Notes under the pieces: generated by a model
The model's input: only the letters and a program-made list of their open reading frames with translations
Told to the model about the DNA's origin: nothing
The model's database searches: none
Part shown: in pieces, positions 24,701-36,149 of the stretch
How the letters are laid out: every line of letters starts with the position of its first letter
Numbering within the stretch: the stretch's first letter is position 1
NCBI RefSeq assembly: GCF_000005505.3
Contig: NC_016135.3
Coordinates: 13,672,613-13,736,612, forward strand
Direction of reading: 5' to 3'
Length of the DNA stretch: 64,000 nt
Source: Brachypodium distachyon
Taxonomy: Eukaryota > Streptophyta > Magnoliopsida > Poales > Poaceae
Position numbers and translations under genes: made by a program

Positions 24701-27700
24701 GAGAGTCAATGTTTACCCCGCCATAGGGGGCATCTCTGATTTGATATGGAAGAGTATCATGTGTGTCCATATCCAATAAAATATCCACAAATCCAGCTCT
24801 TCGACTATCCTCAGTATCCAACAGCCTTGATGTTGATGACAATTCCAAGTCACCTATTGTTTTTCAGAAACATGAAATATGTAGCAGAAAAGCCTGAACG
24901 AACTATAAATCATCAGATAAGAATGGATGATCAAATTGATCTAACCTTCTTGCCATCTTAAAACAAGTGATGAGTATGGTTCGATAAGCAATTGACGTAA
25001 TGGAAGATCAGCAAACAGTTGATATAGAGCAAAAGTCGCCACTCTACTTTGTGCTTCCTGTTAAGAAATTCAGCAAGCATTTAATAGTACCATTCTTGAC
25101 AAGGAATAATAAGGTTATCCATTTTTCAGATGTTATCAAACGTTATCTCACTGTAGCATATCAGTGTGACAAGGAAATAGCATGAAAAATATGTCTGAAC
25201 GCTGAAGTGATACACGCTAGAATACTTAACCGAATTCGACATGGACTTCTTTCTAAGAAATATCAATATCATGACATACGTATTTTATGGTGGGTAAACA
25301 CTAACCTGAACAGATACATATTCTTCATCTTGTTCAGGTAACTCGATTTTTGTCAAGCCTCCAGCCTTCCGACTTTTACCACGTCCGGTAGAGCCACGCA
25401 ATACATTCACAGTATATATAAATTTACTATCTTTTTCTGATGTTTTACTATACTTTGGCGCTTCCCAACCAAGTTTCTGACAGAACTTCTGTAAAACAGC
25501 TTTTGGCATTTTACCAGAATCTCCCTATAGAACACCATAAATAACGAAACAGTTAGAAAAAAATGCATAACAGGACCAAACAAAGTTGATAAATTATTTG
25601 GGCTTTCTGATTCGCAGGATTCAGAAAATATAGCATTGTAGAGTCATGAGTCATGACATCCCAAATCCTACAGGAAAGGATGTTTGATCACAACATAGGA
25701 AAAACATAGGAATTTCAGTAAAAAGAAAAACATAGGAACCATTCCAAGAGATTTGAGTAAATGGAAATTCTCCTATATAATATATTAATATAATGCAAAG
25801 GTTTCCTTAAGAAACAATCACATTGCAACCCCACAAATAGAACAAACGACATAGGAAAATTTTCTGAGGCTTACAATCGTCCAAAAATCCTTGAACCAAA
25901 GACCCCTTGCAATGTTTCAGACTGTAAAGATATGCAATTGACCAAATAACCAATCTCCACACGCTTCCAGATGTGGTATTAATTACTCCCTCCGTCCCAT
26001 ATTAAGTGACTTCCTATTACATGTATCTAAACATATTTTAGTATATAGATACGTCCGTATTTAGATAAATTTGAGTCACTTAATATGGGACGGAGGGAGT
26101 ATTTGTCAGGCCTCATGGGAACATCACAACAGACTTTCCGTTGACAGATAATCTGTTCAACTTCAGTCTTGATTGACAGAAAATAAACAATAAGAGATCC
26201 CTTATGACTAACAGGTTTTCTGTACCACCTCAATTTAACTTGAGAACTTAGCGGTCTTACTCGATGTATTTTGCCTACCATGCATACTTGAGCGTTTTTT
26301 TAGCAATTCCTCCTGTTACAGCCCTCCCCTAAGGTATTCCCCAAAACACTTAGGCCACATTTGGAAACAGGGATTGTATCATTTCCTTCGACAACCCTGA
26401 GTCCCAAACAGGCCTTCCATATGGTGAGTCTGTACCAGCAGAATGGGAAACACGGGAGGAGGAATGAAGGTAAACTTGAAGGCTCATAAGGCATCCTGTG
26501 CAAAGTTGCATTTGAACTGGCAGTCTCTCGCTGCTGCTTCCACATGAGCTTAAGGATTAATATCCAACGTACGATGTTACGGTGGAGTAAGGGGGTATTG
26601 AGATGGTGGGATATATTCTCTTGTCACTCTAACAACAACAATCTAATATAAATCTTAAATGGTAGAGTGGTCACAGTTTACTACAGCATTTAGGGGGAAA
26701 TTGCTTACACCCAGAGCTTGGAGCACAAAAGGTTCTCCGACTTTCCTACATGAAATTGGAAAGTCCAAGCAACCTTAGAGAAGTAAGGAGGTGAGGCCAA
26801 CCATATTTGGCTTAACGTCTCCAGCCCCAGCCTAGAAGTCCAGAGCCACCCAAGCAAAACAGCCCCAAAATTATAAATATCAAAAAGAGCATACAGTATT
26901 AACAAGAGCAAAGGGTAAGGGCAGAAGATTCCTTAATACAAAGATAGTGTAGAAGCACAAGACCTTTTTCCATACATCGTCTATGTTCCCAAGAAGATGG
27001 CCATAACCATCACGTGATAATTTCTCCAATTTTTGCTGTTTCAAGATTTCTGGAGCCACGACTTCCCAAGCAGATGAGTCTTCAAAAAACATGTTACCAA
27101 GCTCAACTTCCTCTTCTTCTACCTCCTTGCAAGTTTCAACAACTTCTTTAGGAATTCCTTTTTGTAAATTGGATCCTTCATCAATATGGATAGGACTGTC
27201 AGATTTGTTCCCAGTTGCACCAAAGCCAATCTCACCACCCTCAACACTTGCAGTTTCCGTATCAGGAAACACATGGAATGCAGAGTTGTTTATATGTTCC
27301 TTTGTGTTTCCATTTTTGGCGTTCTCCTTTTTACCTGCAAATAAGAATTCATAAGATAGAACTCCATGAACCACAAGAACTTTAAAATGTATAAGAGACA
27401 TGCAAAATCTGCTAGAGAATAGAAAATTGGTTGATACAGCTTACATATCAATATCAATAATACATTTGTTGCACTTACCCTTTTTCTTTCGCCTGCTTGG
27501 CTTTGCTTCTACAACTTCAAGGCTTGCTAAGTAGCGATCTTCCCATGTGGAGGAATCATTAGAATTTGCATCATCCTCCTAACATCAATGACAGCAAATG
27601 GAACAGGCACACAATGAGATAGGACATCAAAGAAACAAGAGAAAGAAAGAACATGAAAGAGGAATAATGACATAATGTTAAAAAAAACCTTGGTCTGGAA

Positions 27701-29441
27701 GATGGATCAACATTCGTAAGATGGTTCAATCTATGGTGCATCATTAGAAGTTGTGTAAATTTATCATTAGATGTTGCCTACAATATATACTCATGTCTCC
27801 CACCTTACACAACTAGTGTAATTTTACAATGAATGTCTCAAAAAATGGACTGTTTAATGACTAATATGGACAAAATATAGATTGACTGCATTAAAATAAC
27901 ATTAGTAGATTTGACATTATAATTAATACTTTTTATATAGATGTCAAGTGTAAGAGTCAAACATGTACGTTTCCAAACTGTGTCAATGTCCAAAATAACA
28001 TCTTGTACTCGGTAATGGAGATAGTTAACTGACTGAGACAACATATAAAAACATGGTTTAACAGGTAACACTTAGTAAATTGGTGTGAAACAGAATCCTA
28101 GAAGATTAGTTGCCATCTTCTTCTACACCAAATTTTCTGTTCAGATAGCAAAAAGAAAACATGTTCAATAAGTGACTCAAATTAGCACAAAAATGTCAAC
28201 AAAAAAGAGGTAATAGTTCAGAATAAACAACATGGTGATCTGAGCCCATAGCAGATAAACCAAAGTAACTTATGATTATGAACTCCACCAATTATTCCAA
28301 GATTATTAAAATCTGATGCAGTAATCCTAGTAATAAATCACTTGTTTGTATATCTATACTATACCTCCTCTTGTTGTTCCATGTACTGCCGGATCCATGC
28401 AGCTTGCGATGACAGCCCATCATCCAATGTGACATCCTCTTCTTGCCGTCTCACAATTTTAATTTCCACCCCCTTGGTGCTATCTTTTTCCTCCACAGGC
28501 TCACGGCTCTGCGGCACCCAATTCTCCTTCGCTGCTGATACTACCTTAACTGAACCCTCTGTCCCTACAAATGCACCACAAAAGTAATCAACTCGTGACA
28601 TAAGCATGGCAAACTAACACACAACATCCAGTCCGGTGCATGTCTCCATTGAAACACAAATATAACAACACCCCTGGCATGCAGAGTGTGTGCCCACTTG
28701 CTGGAACACAGAACACAAAATTCAGGTAAGTGCAAACACACGTGCTCCAACATATCCGGCATTCACACTTAAAACAGTAACCACAGAACATGAGCAAGGG
28801 TGTAGACAATTGCAGATGCATGAAAACTCATAAACAAATTGCAACCACACACATACATGGGTAATGGGTGACACGCCTGCATGGCAGTTCACACACAAAT
28901 GTGCCTGGTTATGCACAGGCCGGCTCTTCAAAGCACTAAAACCTACACCCTCAAATCCAATACCTGCACGAGAAGAGGAGGCGGTGGCGCTGGCGAACTT
29001 GAGGGGGAGCTCGTCGCCGGGCAGATTAAAGCACAGCCAGTCCAACGCCGACTCAAACGTCGCTGTATCCTACCCAATAAAAACATAATTAACAAACAGC
29101 CAATCCAATAGCACCACAGTGTTGTAGTACATGTGTTTGGGGACACGAACTGGTATAGCGGAGAGGGCCTGCTCGATTTGCGCGGAGGAGAAGCCCTCGA
29201 GGGCCAGCTTGTCGTAGACGCCACGCAGCCGCCGCCCCTTCTGCTCTCTCGATTCGGAACGCGCCACAGGAGCATCTAGGGGCGCGGGGGCCGTGGAGGA
29301 GTTCAGGAGGAGGCGTCGGAGGCGGCGCTCGTTCTCCGAGGAGATCTCGATGCGCGGTGCGGCGGATGAGGAGGAGGAGGCGGCGGCGGAGGGTTTGGGC
29401 TTGTGCTTCTGCTTCGAGACCGGCTGCTTCTTAGGCGCCAT
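9771..29441 (-). CDS. DExH7: DHX29-type DExH-box ATP-dependent RNA helicase (DExH7-like), 33 exons, 1424 aa
   Basis: Exons, transcription order: 29441-29151, 29069-28964, 28564-28365, 27578-27479, 27334-26964, 25524-25306, 25057-24946, 24853-24638, 23881-23802, 23701-23579, 20526-20440, 20031-19931, 19817-19760, 19505-19440, 19328-19246, 19144-18961, 18502-18344, 18254-18153, 18042-17890, 17822-17718, 16896-16756, 16392-16303, 16080-16024, 15896-15813, 14918-14820, 14743-14606, 14391-14321, 13671-13602, 11720-11622, 11397-11185, 10869-10777, 10180-10058, 9851-9771. All junctions are GT-AG, phases agree, and the spliced frame of 4275 nt has no internal stop. The start MAPKKQPVSKQK and ENERRLRRLLLNS are typical of the plant family. 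Domains: UBA-like about 70-113, acidic linker, dsRBD-like about 361-448, Walker A GETGCGKT (597-604), DEVH (702-705), SAT (739-741), motif V ATDIAETS (941-948), motif VI QRRGRAGR (989-996), HA2 about 1020-1130, OB-fold about 1230-1340. DHX29 proteins assist ribosome scanning on structured mRNA; the plant protein is annotated as possibly chloroplastic, which I cannot judge. Its length is close to Arabidopsis DExH7. Confidence 0.95.
12500..12600. mobile_element. hAT-like terminus, one end only
   Basis: cagtgccggccctggggcag followed by GC-rich sequence resembles the end of a grass hAT-type element. I do not see a matching inverted end nearby, so this is at best a truncated remnant inside the 11721-13601 intron of the helicase gene. 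Confidence 0.35.
12719..12907. mobile_element. MITE with repeated TGCCACTGCA inverted units
   Basis: The left end atatatgccactgcaatttt is mirrored by the right end aaaattgcagtggcatatat. The interior contains further direct and inverted copies of the tgccactgca unit (near 12750, 12780, 12835 and 12865), so the sequence can fold in several ways. It lies in the 11721-13601 intron. The family is not assigned. Confidence 0.65.
13031..13127. mobile_element. Stowaway MITE
   Basis: tactccctccgatccataat at the left and attatcgatcgaagggagta at the right form inverted ends with TA edges over 97 bp. It lies in a helicase intron and is close in sequence to the next copy at 13263. Confidence 0.85.
13263..13362. 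mobile_element. Stowaway MITE
   Basis: tactctctccgatccataat and attatgggtcggagggaata enclose about 100 bp. The interior (agatctagtaaaactttgta) is nearly identical to the copy 230 bp to the left. Confidence 0.83.
13786..13902. mobile_element. Stowaway MITE
   Basis: Inverted ends tactccctccgttccataat and attatgaaacggagagagta enclose 117 bp. The interior atgtatctattcctaaaaag is shared with the copy at 20140. It lies in a helicase intron. Confidence 0.87.
14177..14293. mobile_element. Stowaway MITE
   Basis: Inverted ends tactccttccgtcccatatt and aatatgggacggagggagta enclose 117 bp. The right end is only 27 bp from the splice donor of the exon at 14321-14391, so it lies very close to coding sequence. 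Confidence 0.87.
14528..14556. mobile_element. Stowaway MITE end, truncated
   Basis: tactccctccgatccataat starts here but no inverted right end follows. The sequence runs on into the intron flank of exon 14606-14743. Confidence 0.6.
15527..15768. mobile_element. Degenerate MITE
   Basis: Imperfect inverted ends (actgcttccccgttcataaa and tttacgaacagaggtagta) enclose about 240 bp in a helicase intron. The ends resemble the CTCCCTCTGTTCATAAATA class of grass mariner-type MITEs. The level of divergence suggests an old insertion. Confidence 0.6.
20140..20255. mobile_element. Stowaway MITE
   Basis: Inverted ends taccccctccgttccataat and attatggaacggagggagta enclose 116 bp in the intron between exons 11 and 12 of the helicase gene. 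It is very close in sequence to the copy at 13786. Confidence 0.88.
20741..23085 (+). pseudogene. RTE endonuclease C-terminus and reverse transcriptase
   Basis: The frame opens inside the endonuclease (SSQIDFVLTRRMDRQ, VVAQHKLVIADF) and continues through the linker into RT: NYRGIKLMSHTMKLWERV, FGFMPGRSTTEAIFLLRQL, HIVFIDLEKAYDRIPR, then FADDVVLVDES and the C-terminal region MRMLRWMCGHTRRD and LRWFGHVQRRP, ending KPAIHVPEP before a stop at 23083-23085. Only three lesions are visible over 780 codons: stops at about 21263 and 21482 in the same frame, and a frameshift at about 22233, just before the LSPYIFDLVMDEV stretch. The low lesion count suggests a fairly recent insertion. Confidence 0.88.
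20742..23213 (+). mobile_element. RTE-clade LINE, 5'-truncated, antisense in helicase intron 10
   Basis: About 2.5 kb of plant RTE sequence lies in the 3052-bp intron between the Walker A exon and the next exon, on the strand opposite to the host gene. The 3' end has the typical RTE tail ttgttgttgttg after tagcctatcccaacttgctt. There is no poly(A), as expected for this clade. The 5' part, with most of the endonuclease, is missing. The tgaggatg at 20742-20749 recurs at 23214-23221 and could be a short TSD, but this is weak. Confidence 0.85.
23325..23541. mobile_element. MITE with GGCGTATA-type inverted ends
   Basis: The left end cttcctcctttccagaatat, continuing agggcgtata, is mirrored imperfectly by tatacgccttatattttggaa at the right. 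The 215-bp element sits between the RTE tail and the Walker A exon, 38 bp from the latter. Confidence 0.65.
24283..24418 (+). mobile_element. 5'-truncated LINE tail with TSD
   Basis: About 136 bp end in ttattaatgcaatgagacac and an A-run (gagagaaaaaaa), a typical plant L1 3' end. It is flanked by gcatggaac at 24274-24282 and 24419-24427, a 9-bp TSD. It lies in intron 8 of the helicase gene, antisense to it. Confidence 0.7.
25984..26101. mobile_element. Stowaway MITE
   Basis: Inverted ends tactccctccgtcccatatt and aatatgggacggagggagta enclose 118 bp in intron 5 of the helicase gene. The ends are almost perfect. Confidence 0.9.
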
Positions 29442-29534
29442 TTGGCCGCGCGGGGTTCGGGCGGCTGTGTCGTCTGATCGTCACCGGCGACGGCGCGCTG
29501 GGCTGTTGAAGTGTAGAGTCCCGGAATAGCGGGA

Positions 29535-29540
29535 CACGTG
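29535..29540. promoter_or_regulatory. G-box (CACGTG) upstream of the helicase ATG
   Basis: gacacgtgac lies about 95 bp upstream of the start codon. It is a perfect ACGT-core G-box of the kind bound by plant bZIP and bHLH factors. No clear TATA box is visible nearby. Its use as a promoter element is inference. Confidence 0.35.
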
Positions 29541-29872
29541 ACGGTGGCTGCTGGCCTAGGTGGCGATCGGGCCTGGCCGGGCGCGCCCCGCTGAAGCCCG
29601 GAAATAGAGCAACGTTCCGGGCCCAGGCGCGACACTAAGCCCAGACGGCCCTACCTCGGCACATGGGACAGATCTTTGAAAAAAAAAATATATATGTTTG
29701 GTCCTACGTTGGGCTGTCCAAATTAAAGGAAAAATAGAAAAATAAGGTGGGCCGGGACAAAACAAGAAAAAATGGTAGGCTAAAATAGAAAAACATAGTG
29801 GGCTGGACCAGAATTTAGAAGGTAATTGGGCAAAACGTGTAATCTTAAAGAAAAACATAAACGGGCATATGT

Positions 29873-30076
29873 CGGGCCGGCAAGGGCGGAGGCAGGGACC
29901 AGGCCAGCCCTGGCCCAGGCCCCCCTAAGATTTCGAATTTCTACTTGGGTCCCTGTATAATTTTGCGATTTAACCATATAAACTTCGTATTTTTATATTT
30001 TGCCCTCCCTCATAAATAATCCCTTGTATTCTGTCCCTCCCTATAATTTTTTCCTGCCGCCGCCACTGCGGGCCAG
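29873..30076. mobile_element. hAT-type MITE (29881-30068) with 8-bp TSD
   Basis: The element starts caagggcggaggcaggga and ends tcctgccgccgccactg, imperfect inverted ends. It is flanked by cgggccgg (29873-29880) and cgggccag (30069-30076), an 8-bp duplication with one change, as expected for hAT transposition. The 188-bp interior has no coding capacity. Confidence 0.7.
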
Positions 30077-30887
30077 CCCATCGGGCCTCGGTCTGAAGCA
30101 CCGGCGTGACACAGGCCATGCTTCGGGCCAAGCCGGCCCATTTAACTTGGTCCCGGGCCAGGCACAGCCGGGCTACCAGGCTTTTTAGAAAAGCTCGGCC
30201 CGATAGCCAGGTATACTGCTAGGGAAACCGGCGACAAGGATTTTGTTAGGCTCTTTTTCTGGGGAACAGTGCTCTTTTTTTTCTTGGAGAACAATTTGTG
30301 CTCTGTCAGGCTCAGCCACTCACTCAAGATGTCAGTGTTGAGTTGGGGTATGGAAATGGAAGCCCAATTCAATCTCATTGTTCGCTATGAGATAAATGAT
30401 GGTGCACATACCATATAGGCTTCCTCAAAAGAAGGATTATCTGCATGCTCATGCATACTCACGAGTCAATTTCCAATATCTGTATACCAATATAAAAAGG
30501 GCGTGGCTATTTTTAAGTCGCTTATTTTTTAATAAATGAGCATTAAATATCAGTCGGTGTTTTAGAGCCGTTGGATTAAAATCTGAGGATTATTTCCATT
30601 ATCTCATCTCTCATTTGCTATCATTCGATCAAAATCGGATGGCTAACATATCGATTGATATCTAACTAAGAAACAGACGATGTATCAATCGCAAAACCGA
30701 TATAAAAAATACATAATCTTCCACCTTTTTTTCCGTCAAGTTTCGTCCGTTGTCCCCTCATGCAGCCCAGCTCCCCTGGTGCCCCTTGCCGCGGCCCAGC
30801 AGGCCTGGCGCCGCACCTCCCCTCGCTCCGCCCAGCAGGCCCTGACACCGTTTACAACTCCCCTACCGCTGCCTTTCCACCCTAAAC
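30077..30887. other. Intergenic, nothing recognised
   Basis: Mixed GC-rich and AT-rich sequence between the hAT MITE and the solo LTR, with no support for a gene. The GC-rich block at 30760-30850 contains cagcaggcc twice. Confidence 0.4.
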
Positions 30888-33800
30888 AAGACTGTAACAT
30901 CCCAAAATTTCAAACCTTTACTTGTGCATTGCATCCATGAGCATCATGCCACAATTGCATGTTTGAATTCAAATTTGAATTACAAATGGCTTTAAAAGGA
31001 TTTTGTTTACACCCATTTGAGCTTTGGAATTTTCAAACCAATAGGGTTTATGCATAAAAGGGGTTTAATGCATATATAAGCTATCCCATAGTTTTTTGAT
31101 AATTATTTGGAGTTGAAAAAGTATTATATTCAAATAGTTATATAGCCCTAAAGGCATTTATAGGACAAATGATTTTTTTATATATTTTATTTTGAGGGGA
31201 AACTACTCCCAAAAGTTGTATCTTGGTAGAAAATGATTTTACAAATTTTCTGGAATTTATTTGGACCAATTTGGAGTTCAAACACAAAAGATATCAAAGA
31301 AATGAGAAAAACAGAAAAAGAAAAGGCCTAAAAGAAGAAAAAAAAGGGGTAAACCGGACCGGCCCGGCCAAAATGGGCCGAACCGGCCCAGTCCGACCGT
31401 GCCCGACCGGCCCAGACCGCCCGGTCCGCGCGCGCGCCCCGCACCCGCTGACAGGTGGGGCCCACCTGTCAGGGGGGCTTCGTCCTCGCGGGGAAAGCTC
31501 CCGCAATCCCCGCGCCGCCTGCCATGGACGCCGCCACGCGCAATCTTTGCCGCCCGTCTGCTCGGACCTTCCCGAAGTGCTCCTCTCGCGTCCCTTTAAA
31601 GCTCTCGCCTCCGCGCTCCTTTCCCCTCTACTCGCCCCTGCTCGCACGCCGCCAGGCCGCCGGAATCGCTCGCCGGAGTAGCTCCGCGCCCGCCGCCGTC
31701 CCGAGCTCGCCGTCACCTACACGGTACGCCAAGAACGACCAGACCTCCCCCATACTCTTTCTCTCCTCCTCGCGGTTCGTTTGACGCGCTCCTTCTCCAT
31801 CTTTGTGCCCTGCAGCGCCGCCCGCACCGCCGCCCGAAGCTTCGCCGGAGCCGCCCCGCGCCGTCGCGTCTTCCTCGTCCTAGGCGCCGCCCGTGCCGTC
31901 CCCGAGCGCCGCCGACCGCGGCCCCGTCTCCGTCGCGCCGTTCCCGGCCACCCCCGCGTCGCCGGCCTCGCCGGAGCGCCCCGCGCCACCGCGCCCGTGC
32001 CCGCGCCACCGTCTCCTCCAACTCCGGCAACCCGCCACCGCCCGGTAAGAAACCCTAGCCCCTCGTCCGTCCGATCTAGATCGATGGCTAGGATTAGATC
32101 ACTTATAAAACGAACCGGTACGCACTGTGGAGCGTCCGATCTTTATAAGTTAGATCTAACGGCTCAGATATATTTATAAACCGAACCGGTGCCGTCCAAT
32201 AATAACGCGCCACGTGGCCCCTGGTTTATAAAATGGGAATGTAATTTTAACCCCCCCGGAATAATTAAATGGTGTTTTTGCAGATAGGCCCCTGTAACTT
32301 CAAATGATCATAACTTTAAATCTGTTTGGCCAAATTTAGTGATCCACACCTTTTTGGAATCCTTAGGACGTTTACAATCTTTTGGCACTGTCCAATTTCA
32401 AATTTGATTATTTGAATCACAATCAAATTACAGATTAGGGTTTTATGCCGTTTAAATCATAACTAGTTATTTAGAGGTCCTTTTTGAATGAAACCAAAGC
32501 CCAAAAATTTGTTTTATTGTGCTCTGTTCAATGGGGCAGAGAAATAAATATTTTAAATTAAATTGTTTTGCAGATGCAAATAAAACCTCATTTTATGTTT
32601 TAAACCCTAACTTTTGCTTTTGTTTAAAAACCCCAATCGCATGTGCTTAATTATCAATGCTTTGGATCAGTAGATCACCCAAATAAAATAAACCAAAACT
32701 CATGTCACATGAGTTGCATTGCATCATGGCATACATATTCTTTGTTTGTATGGTGTGTTTATGTATGCGTATGTTTGCCTGATTGTATAGTTTTCTCGGA
32801 GAGCGAACTGTGTGATTGCGAAGAGTGTTTGAATACCAACTACTATCAAGGCAAGTTCACTTTGATCATTTAACCATTATTTTATTATGCACTAGCTTTT
32901 ATTAGTTGCATTGTTAGGTTTATTATTGTATCTATGCTATGCTATGATTCTCCTAGTAGTATAGGATACCTTTGCCATGTCCTTACCACCAATTGCCATC
33001 GTAGTAGTAAAATGCTATGCTATGATAATATACGAGGGTGGTATTATTACAATGTGATACTATTGGATTACAAATATAGTTTTCCTAGTGTATGGCAAAA
33101 CAAGTAATTCAATGAACCGTCCTGGGTGGGCTGCTTTGAGTATTCGGATGTCGTGACGTTAGGTCCATTTCTATGGGTCCCTCTGAGTCGAGTTCCTGTG
33201 GATTCAGGAATGGATCATCCATGGACGTCTCTCCCGTGGATTCGGGGAGCGCCTTCGTCACAATGTGGGATGCCACCCAGGATAACCAGAGACTGGACTA
33301 GTTTCCTGTTTAGTAGCTTCCAGTACAACCACATGGTAATATGGGCTCTGCCTGGATGGAGTAAAAAATGTTTACCCAGATCCGAGGGATTGTACTGAGA
33401 TAGTTGTGTAGGTGGGAGCGCGGGTCCCTCAGGTGGTTTGGGTGAACATGTTCTGAAAATTCTTGAAGTCGATGCCGTTGCTACTCCACCCGGAGGACAG
33501 CAAGGGATTAACACGTCGAATTCTTGTGGGTAAAGTGTACCACCTCCCGAGAGTGTCAAACTAAGTACTTAGCCGTGTCCCCGGTTACGGACAATCATGA
33601 GCAACTGGATATTTGGGCTGTAAGGAAAGTCTCACTCATTCCAATTTCATAATAAAACGAATGGATTGAACTGGGTAGGAGCATTTATGTTTCTACTCAA
33701 TGTGCCTAGGTTAATAGGAGCATGGGTGTTTCTACCCCGTGTCCAATAAAATTCAAAACTATTTGTCTAAAAATGATAGGATTTGAATAATGATGTTTTT

Positions 33801-34279
33801 ATGCAAAATAGCCAAACCCCACTTAGCCAAACTATGCATGTACTTGGTAGCTCCTTTATAACTCTAGTGAGCTTGCCAATACATTCAAATGTATTGACCA
33901 CGTAGTGGCTGCAATTAATAATGCAGGTGAAACTGACGAAGAGTGAGGTTCGTCGATATTTCTCTGGGTCATGTGCTTACATTCCAACATGCTCTCTCCT
34001 CTGGGAGTAGATGAGGCCCTTTTTCTCTACCTTTCCGCTGCAGCTTCATGATACATTGTTATCATGGTTTTGAACATTATTTGTTTATGCTGGCCTAGGA
34101 GGTCATGCAAGTTTGTAAGTACAATTTAAGTTCTGGATGATACGATGTAATAAAGTACTTTTGACCTTTGTATCTTGGTATTACATCTTGAACTGTGTGT
34201 GCTAGTGAGTCGATCCAGGGACTGGCACAAGTAAGCACAGAGATCGAACCCTAGTAAGGGGGATGATCGCTTCAAAGAC
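30888..34279 (+). mobile_element. Solo LTR A (30893-34274), 3.4 kb, with perfect TSD
   Basis: The LTR starts tgtaacatcccaaaatttca and ends gatgatcgcttca, so it has TG...CA ends. The 5-bp target-site duplication aagac is identical at 30888-30892 and 34275-34279. No internal retroelement domain follows, so this is a solo LTR left by unequal recombination. Its whole length is related to the inverse copy at 45648-48877. Its size, GC-rich centre (31400-32050) and lack of ORFs fit a long-LTR Gypsy family; the family name is not known to me. Confidence 0.85.
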
Positions 34280-35490
34280 CACGAAGAACGGTAAAATAGC
34301 TCCTCAGCCATCCCTTTGAGGTGTATTCGCCCTGATGGGGTACCTTTCAGTGTGAATGGCCCTGGGCCGCGTTTGCACGCGCGTCAATATCTGCTCGGCA
34401 TTTTTTGACCTGTTTGCGACAGGAGGCATTGATGGTGGGCCGTCAGTTTTCCTTAGCCCCCGTGAGTTTGCTTATGATGGTGGGGCGCACAACTTATCCA
34501 TGTCAGCATTGGTATAAAGAGTGGGCTTACAAGTGGGTCCCACAACTCATCCAGGTCGGCCCGTAAAGCGCCAAAAACCCTGACAGGTGGGACCAACTTC
34601 ATTTCCGTGTTCGCATTGGACCCCACTGGACAGCCCTGAGACGGGAACGAGCCCCCGCGGCCCTATCCCCGGCCCTTTTCCGCTGCCACCATCTTCTCCG
34701 GCGTACCCGCGCCCCACCACTCCCTGCATAGGACGAACTCTCTGCAGCTATGGCACCCAACTGGCAGTTATTCCCCATTTGTCCCTCTCCTCTTGCCTAT
34801 GCCGCCATTCTCAAAACCACCCTAGCCACTGCACCCCCCCCCCCTCGTCGTGAACCCACTATGACATCGTCTACATTTCCACCGGTCTTGGCCGTGGAGG
34901 CAACCTTGTCTTGTTTAGGGGCACCCCTGTTGAGAGGTAGCACTCATGTACGTCTATTACAGACTAGTGGGTCAACATTATTCATCGGGCTGACCATATT
35001 CAGCACAATTAATCAAGTTGAAGGTAGCCCTCGAGTTGAAGCAGAGGACGTCACGAACGAAACCACGCAAAGCTAGTTGCCCCAGGTAGGCTGTTGAATT
35101 GAAATTTGTTTTAAACGAACAGCAGGTGGACTGTTGAATTTCATTTCAAAATAGGAGAACATGCGCTCGAGACGAGCAAATACAAAGGGAAAGCAACAGA
35201 AAAGAAGCAAAAAACCGGAGATGAAAAAAACGAAAGAAAGGTAAATTAAGCATGGCAAAGAACAATTTAGCCATCAGAGTTGTCGATAGACACTGGATAT
35301 TAATAATACGGATAATAGTAGCAGAAGGATAGTTTTACAGAGACAAACATGATATCGAGTTTGACAGAACAACGTAGCAAGTACTACAATTCACTCATAA
35401 CATAATGGACACCCATTCATAATGGAAACATAAGATGATAGATGTATATACCAACAACTGCCCTCATGGTATATAATTGATCCCAAGCTT
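34280..35490. other. Unassigned sequence with weak plus-strand ORFs
   Basis: A 108-codon frame (34750-35076, MAPNWQLFPICPSPLAYAAI) and an overlapping 88-codon frame occur in GC-rich, promoter-like sequence with a run of ten C. I recognise no domain and do not call a gene. The stretch could be part of the MULE-associated unit to the right. Confidence 0.35.
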
Positions 35491-35799
35491 CTAGTCCCGT
35501 GCAGCCATCATGGCCTGAAGATTCGGTGGCACGTTAGCTCTCATGAAATGCAGAAGGCCGTGGTGTGTCCCCCTCTTGCCCCCCGCGTTTGGCCGGTCAA
35601 GCTTGTAACTCTCGGCGTGCTGCAGGATACTTAAGAAACGTGGGTTGAGCTTCCTGTTGCAGAAGGGGCACTTGACCATGTCGCCACGGATGAGCTTCCA
35701 TTTCCCTTTGTTCAGCAACTGAACGATTTCGTTGGCCACCTTCTCGATGCCGTCATCATCTTCAGAGTCCACCTCTCGTTTCTCTGGCGGCTTATCATC
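35491..35799 (-). CDS. zf-XS-like zinc-finger protein, probable last exon
   Basis: A frame reads from a possible splice acceptor (cactccag before GATGATAAG at 35799) through VDSEDDDGIEKVANEIVQLL and KCPFCNRKLNPRFLSILQH to a stop at 35491. The CPFC pair, followed by a LxxH block and later HHGLLHFM, resembles the zinc-finger XS domain of SGS3-type RNA-silencing proteins, which act on double-stranded RNA. The upstream exon is not identified; reading from the internal ATG at 35770-35772 gives 93 residues. Alternatives are an accessory protein of the neighbouring MULE or a pseudogene fragment. The gene lies head to head with the ORF at 36280. Confidence 0.5.
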   Translation of the reverse strand, partial: DDKPPEKREVDSEDDDGIEKVANEIVQLLNKGKWKLIRGDMVKCPFCNRKLNPRFLSILQHAESYKLDRPNAGGKRGTHHGLLHFMRANVPPNLQAMMAARD

Positions 35800-36149
35800 C
35801 TGGAGTGTGGGAAGTAGATTAAATAGGGAGTGCTATATACTATCATTTAAATGAATATATACGCATTTTACTAAAATTAAATCCAGTAATAGGCAGATGG
35901 ACCCAAAAACTCATGAAACTTCGCATTTCCTAATCATTTTCAATCTAATTCTTGATGAAAAAGTTGTGACTCATTTGGAGTGTTTGGTTTTTTCTTGCTC
36001 CTAATTGTTAAAATGTGTACATGTTTTTGGCCGTTTTGGACCCAATGAGTCCAGACGACAAAGATTCCGACCGAGCCGCACCTGATCCGACCCGAGCCGA
36101 GCCTGGTAGGGTCCGAGGCCAACCTAGTCAAAATCCCCTACCAAAACCC

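Noticed and set aside
31223..32179. Long GC-rich frames in solo LTR A (for example 31223-31681, 31781-32179)
   Set aside because: Frames are open on both strands because of GC content, show no domain, and lie wholly within a TSD-bounded LTR.
34240..34262. Possible tRNA T-loop (gatcgaaccc)
   Set aside because: No matching D- or anticodon arms are nearby, and the sequence is part of the LTR end, found again in solo LTR B.
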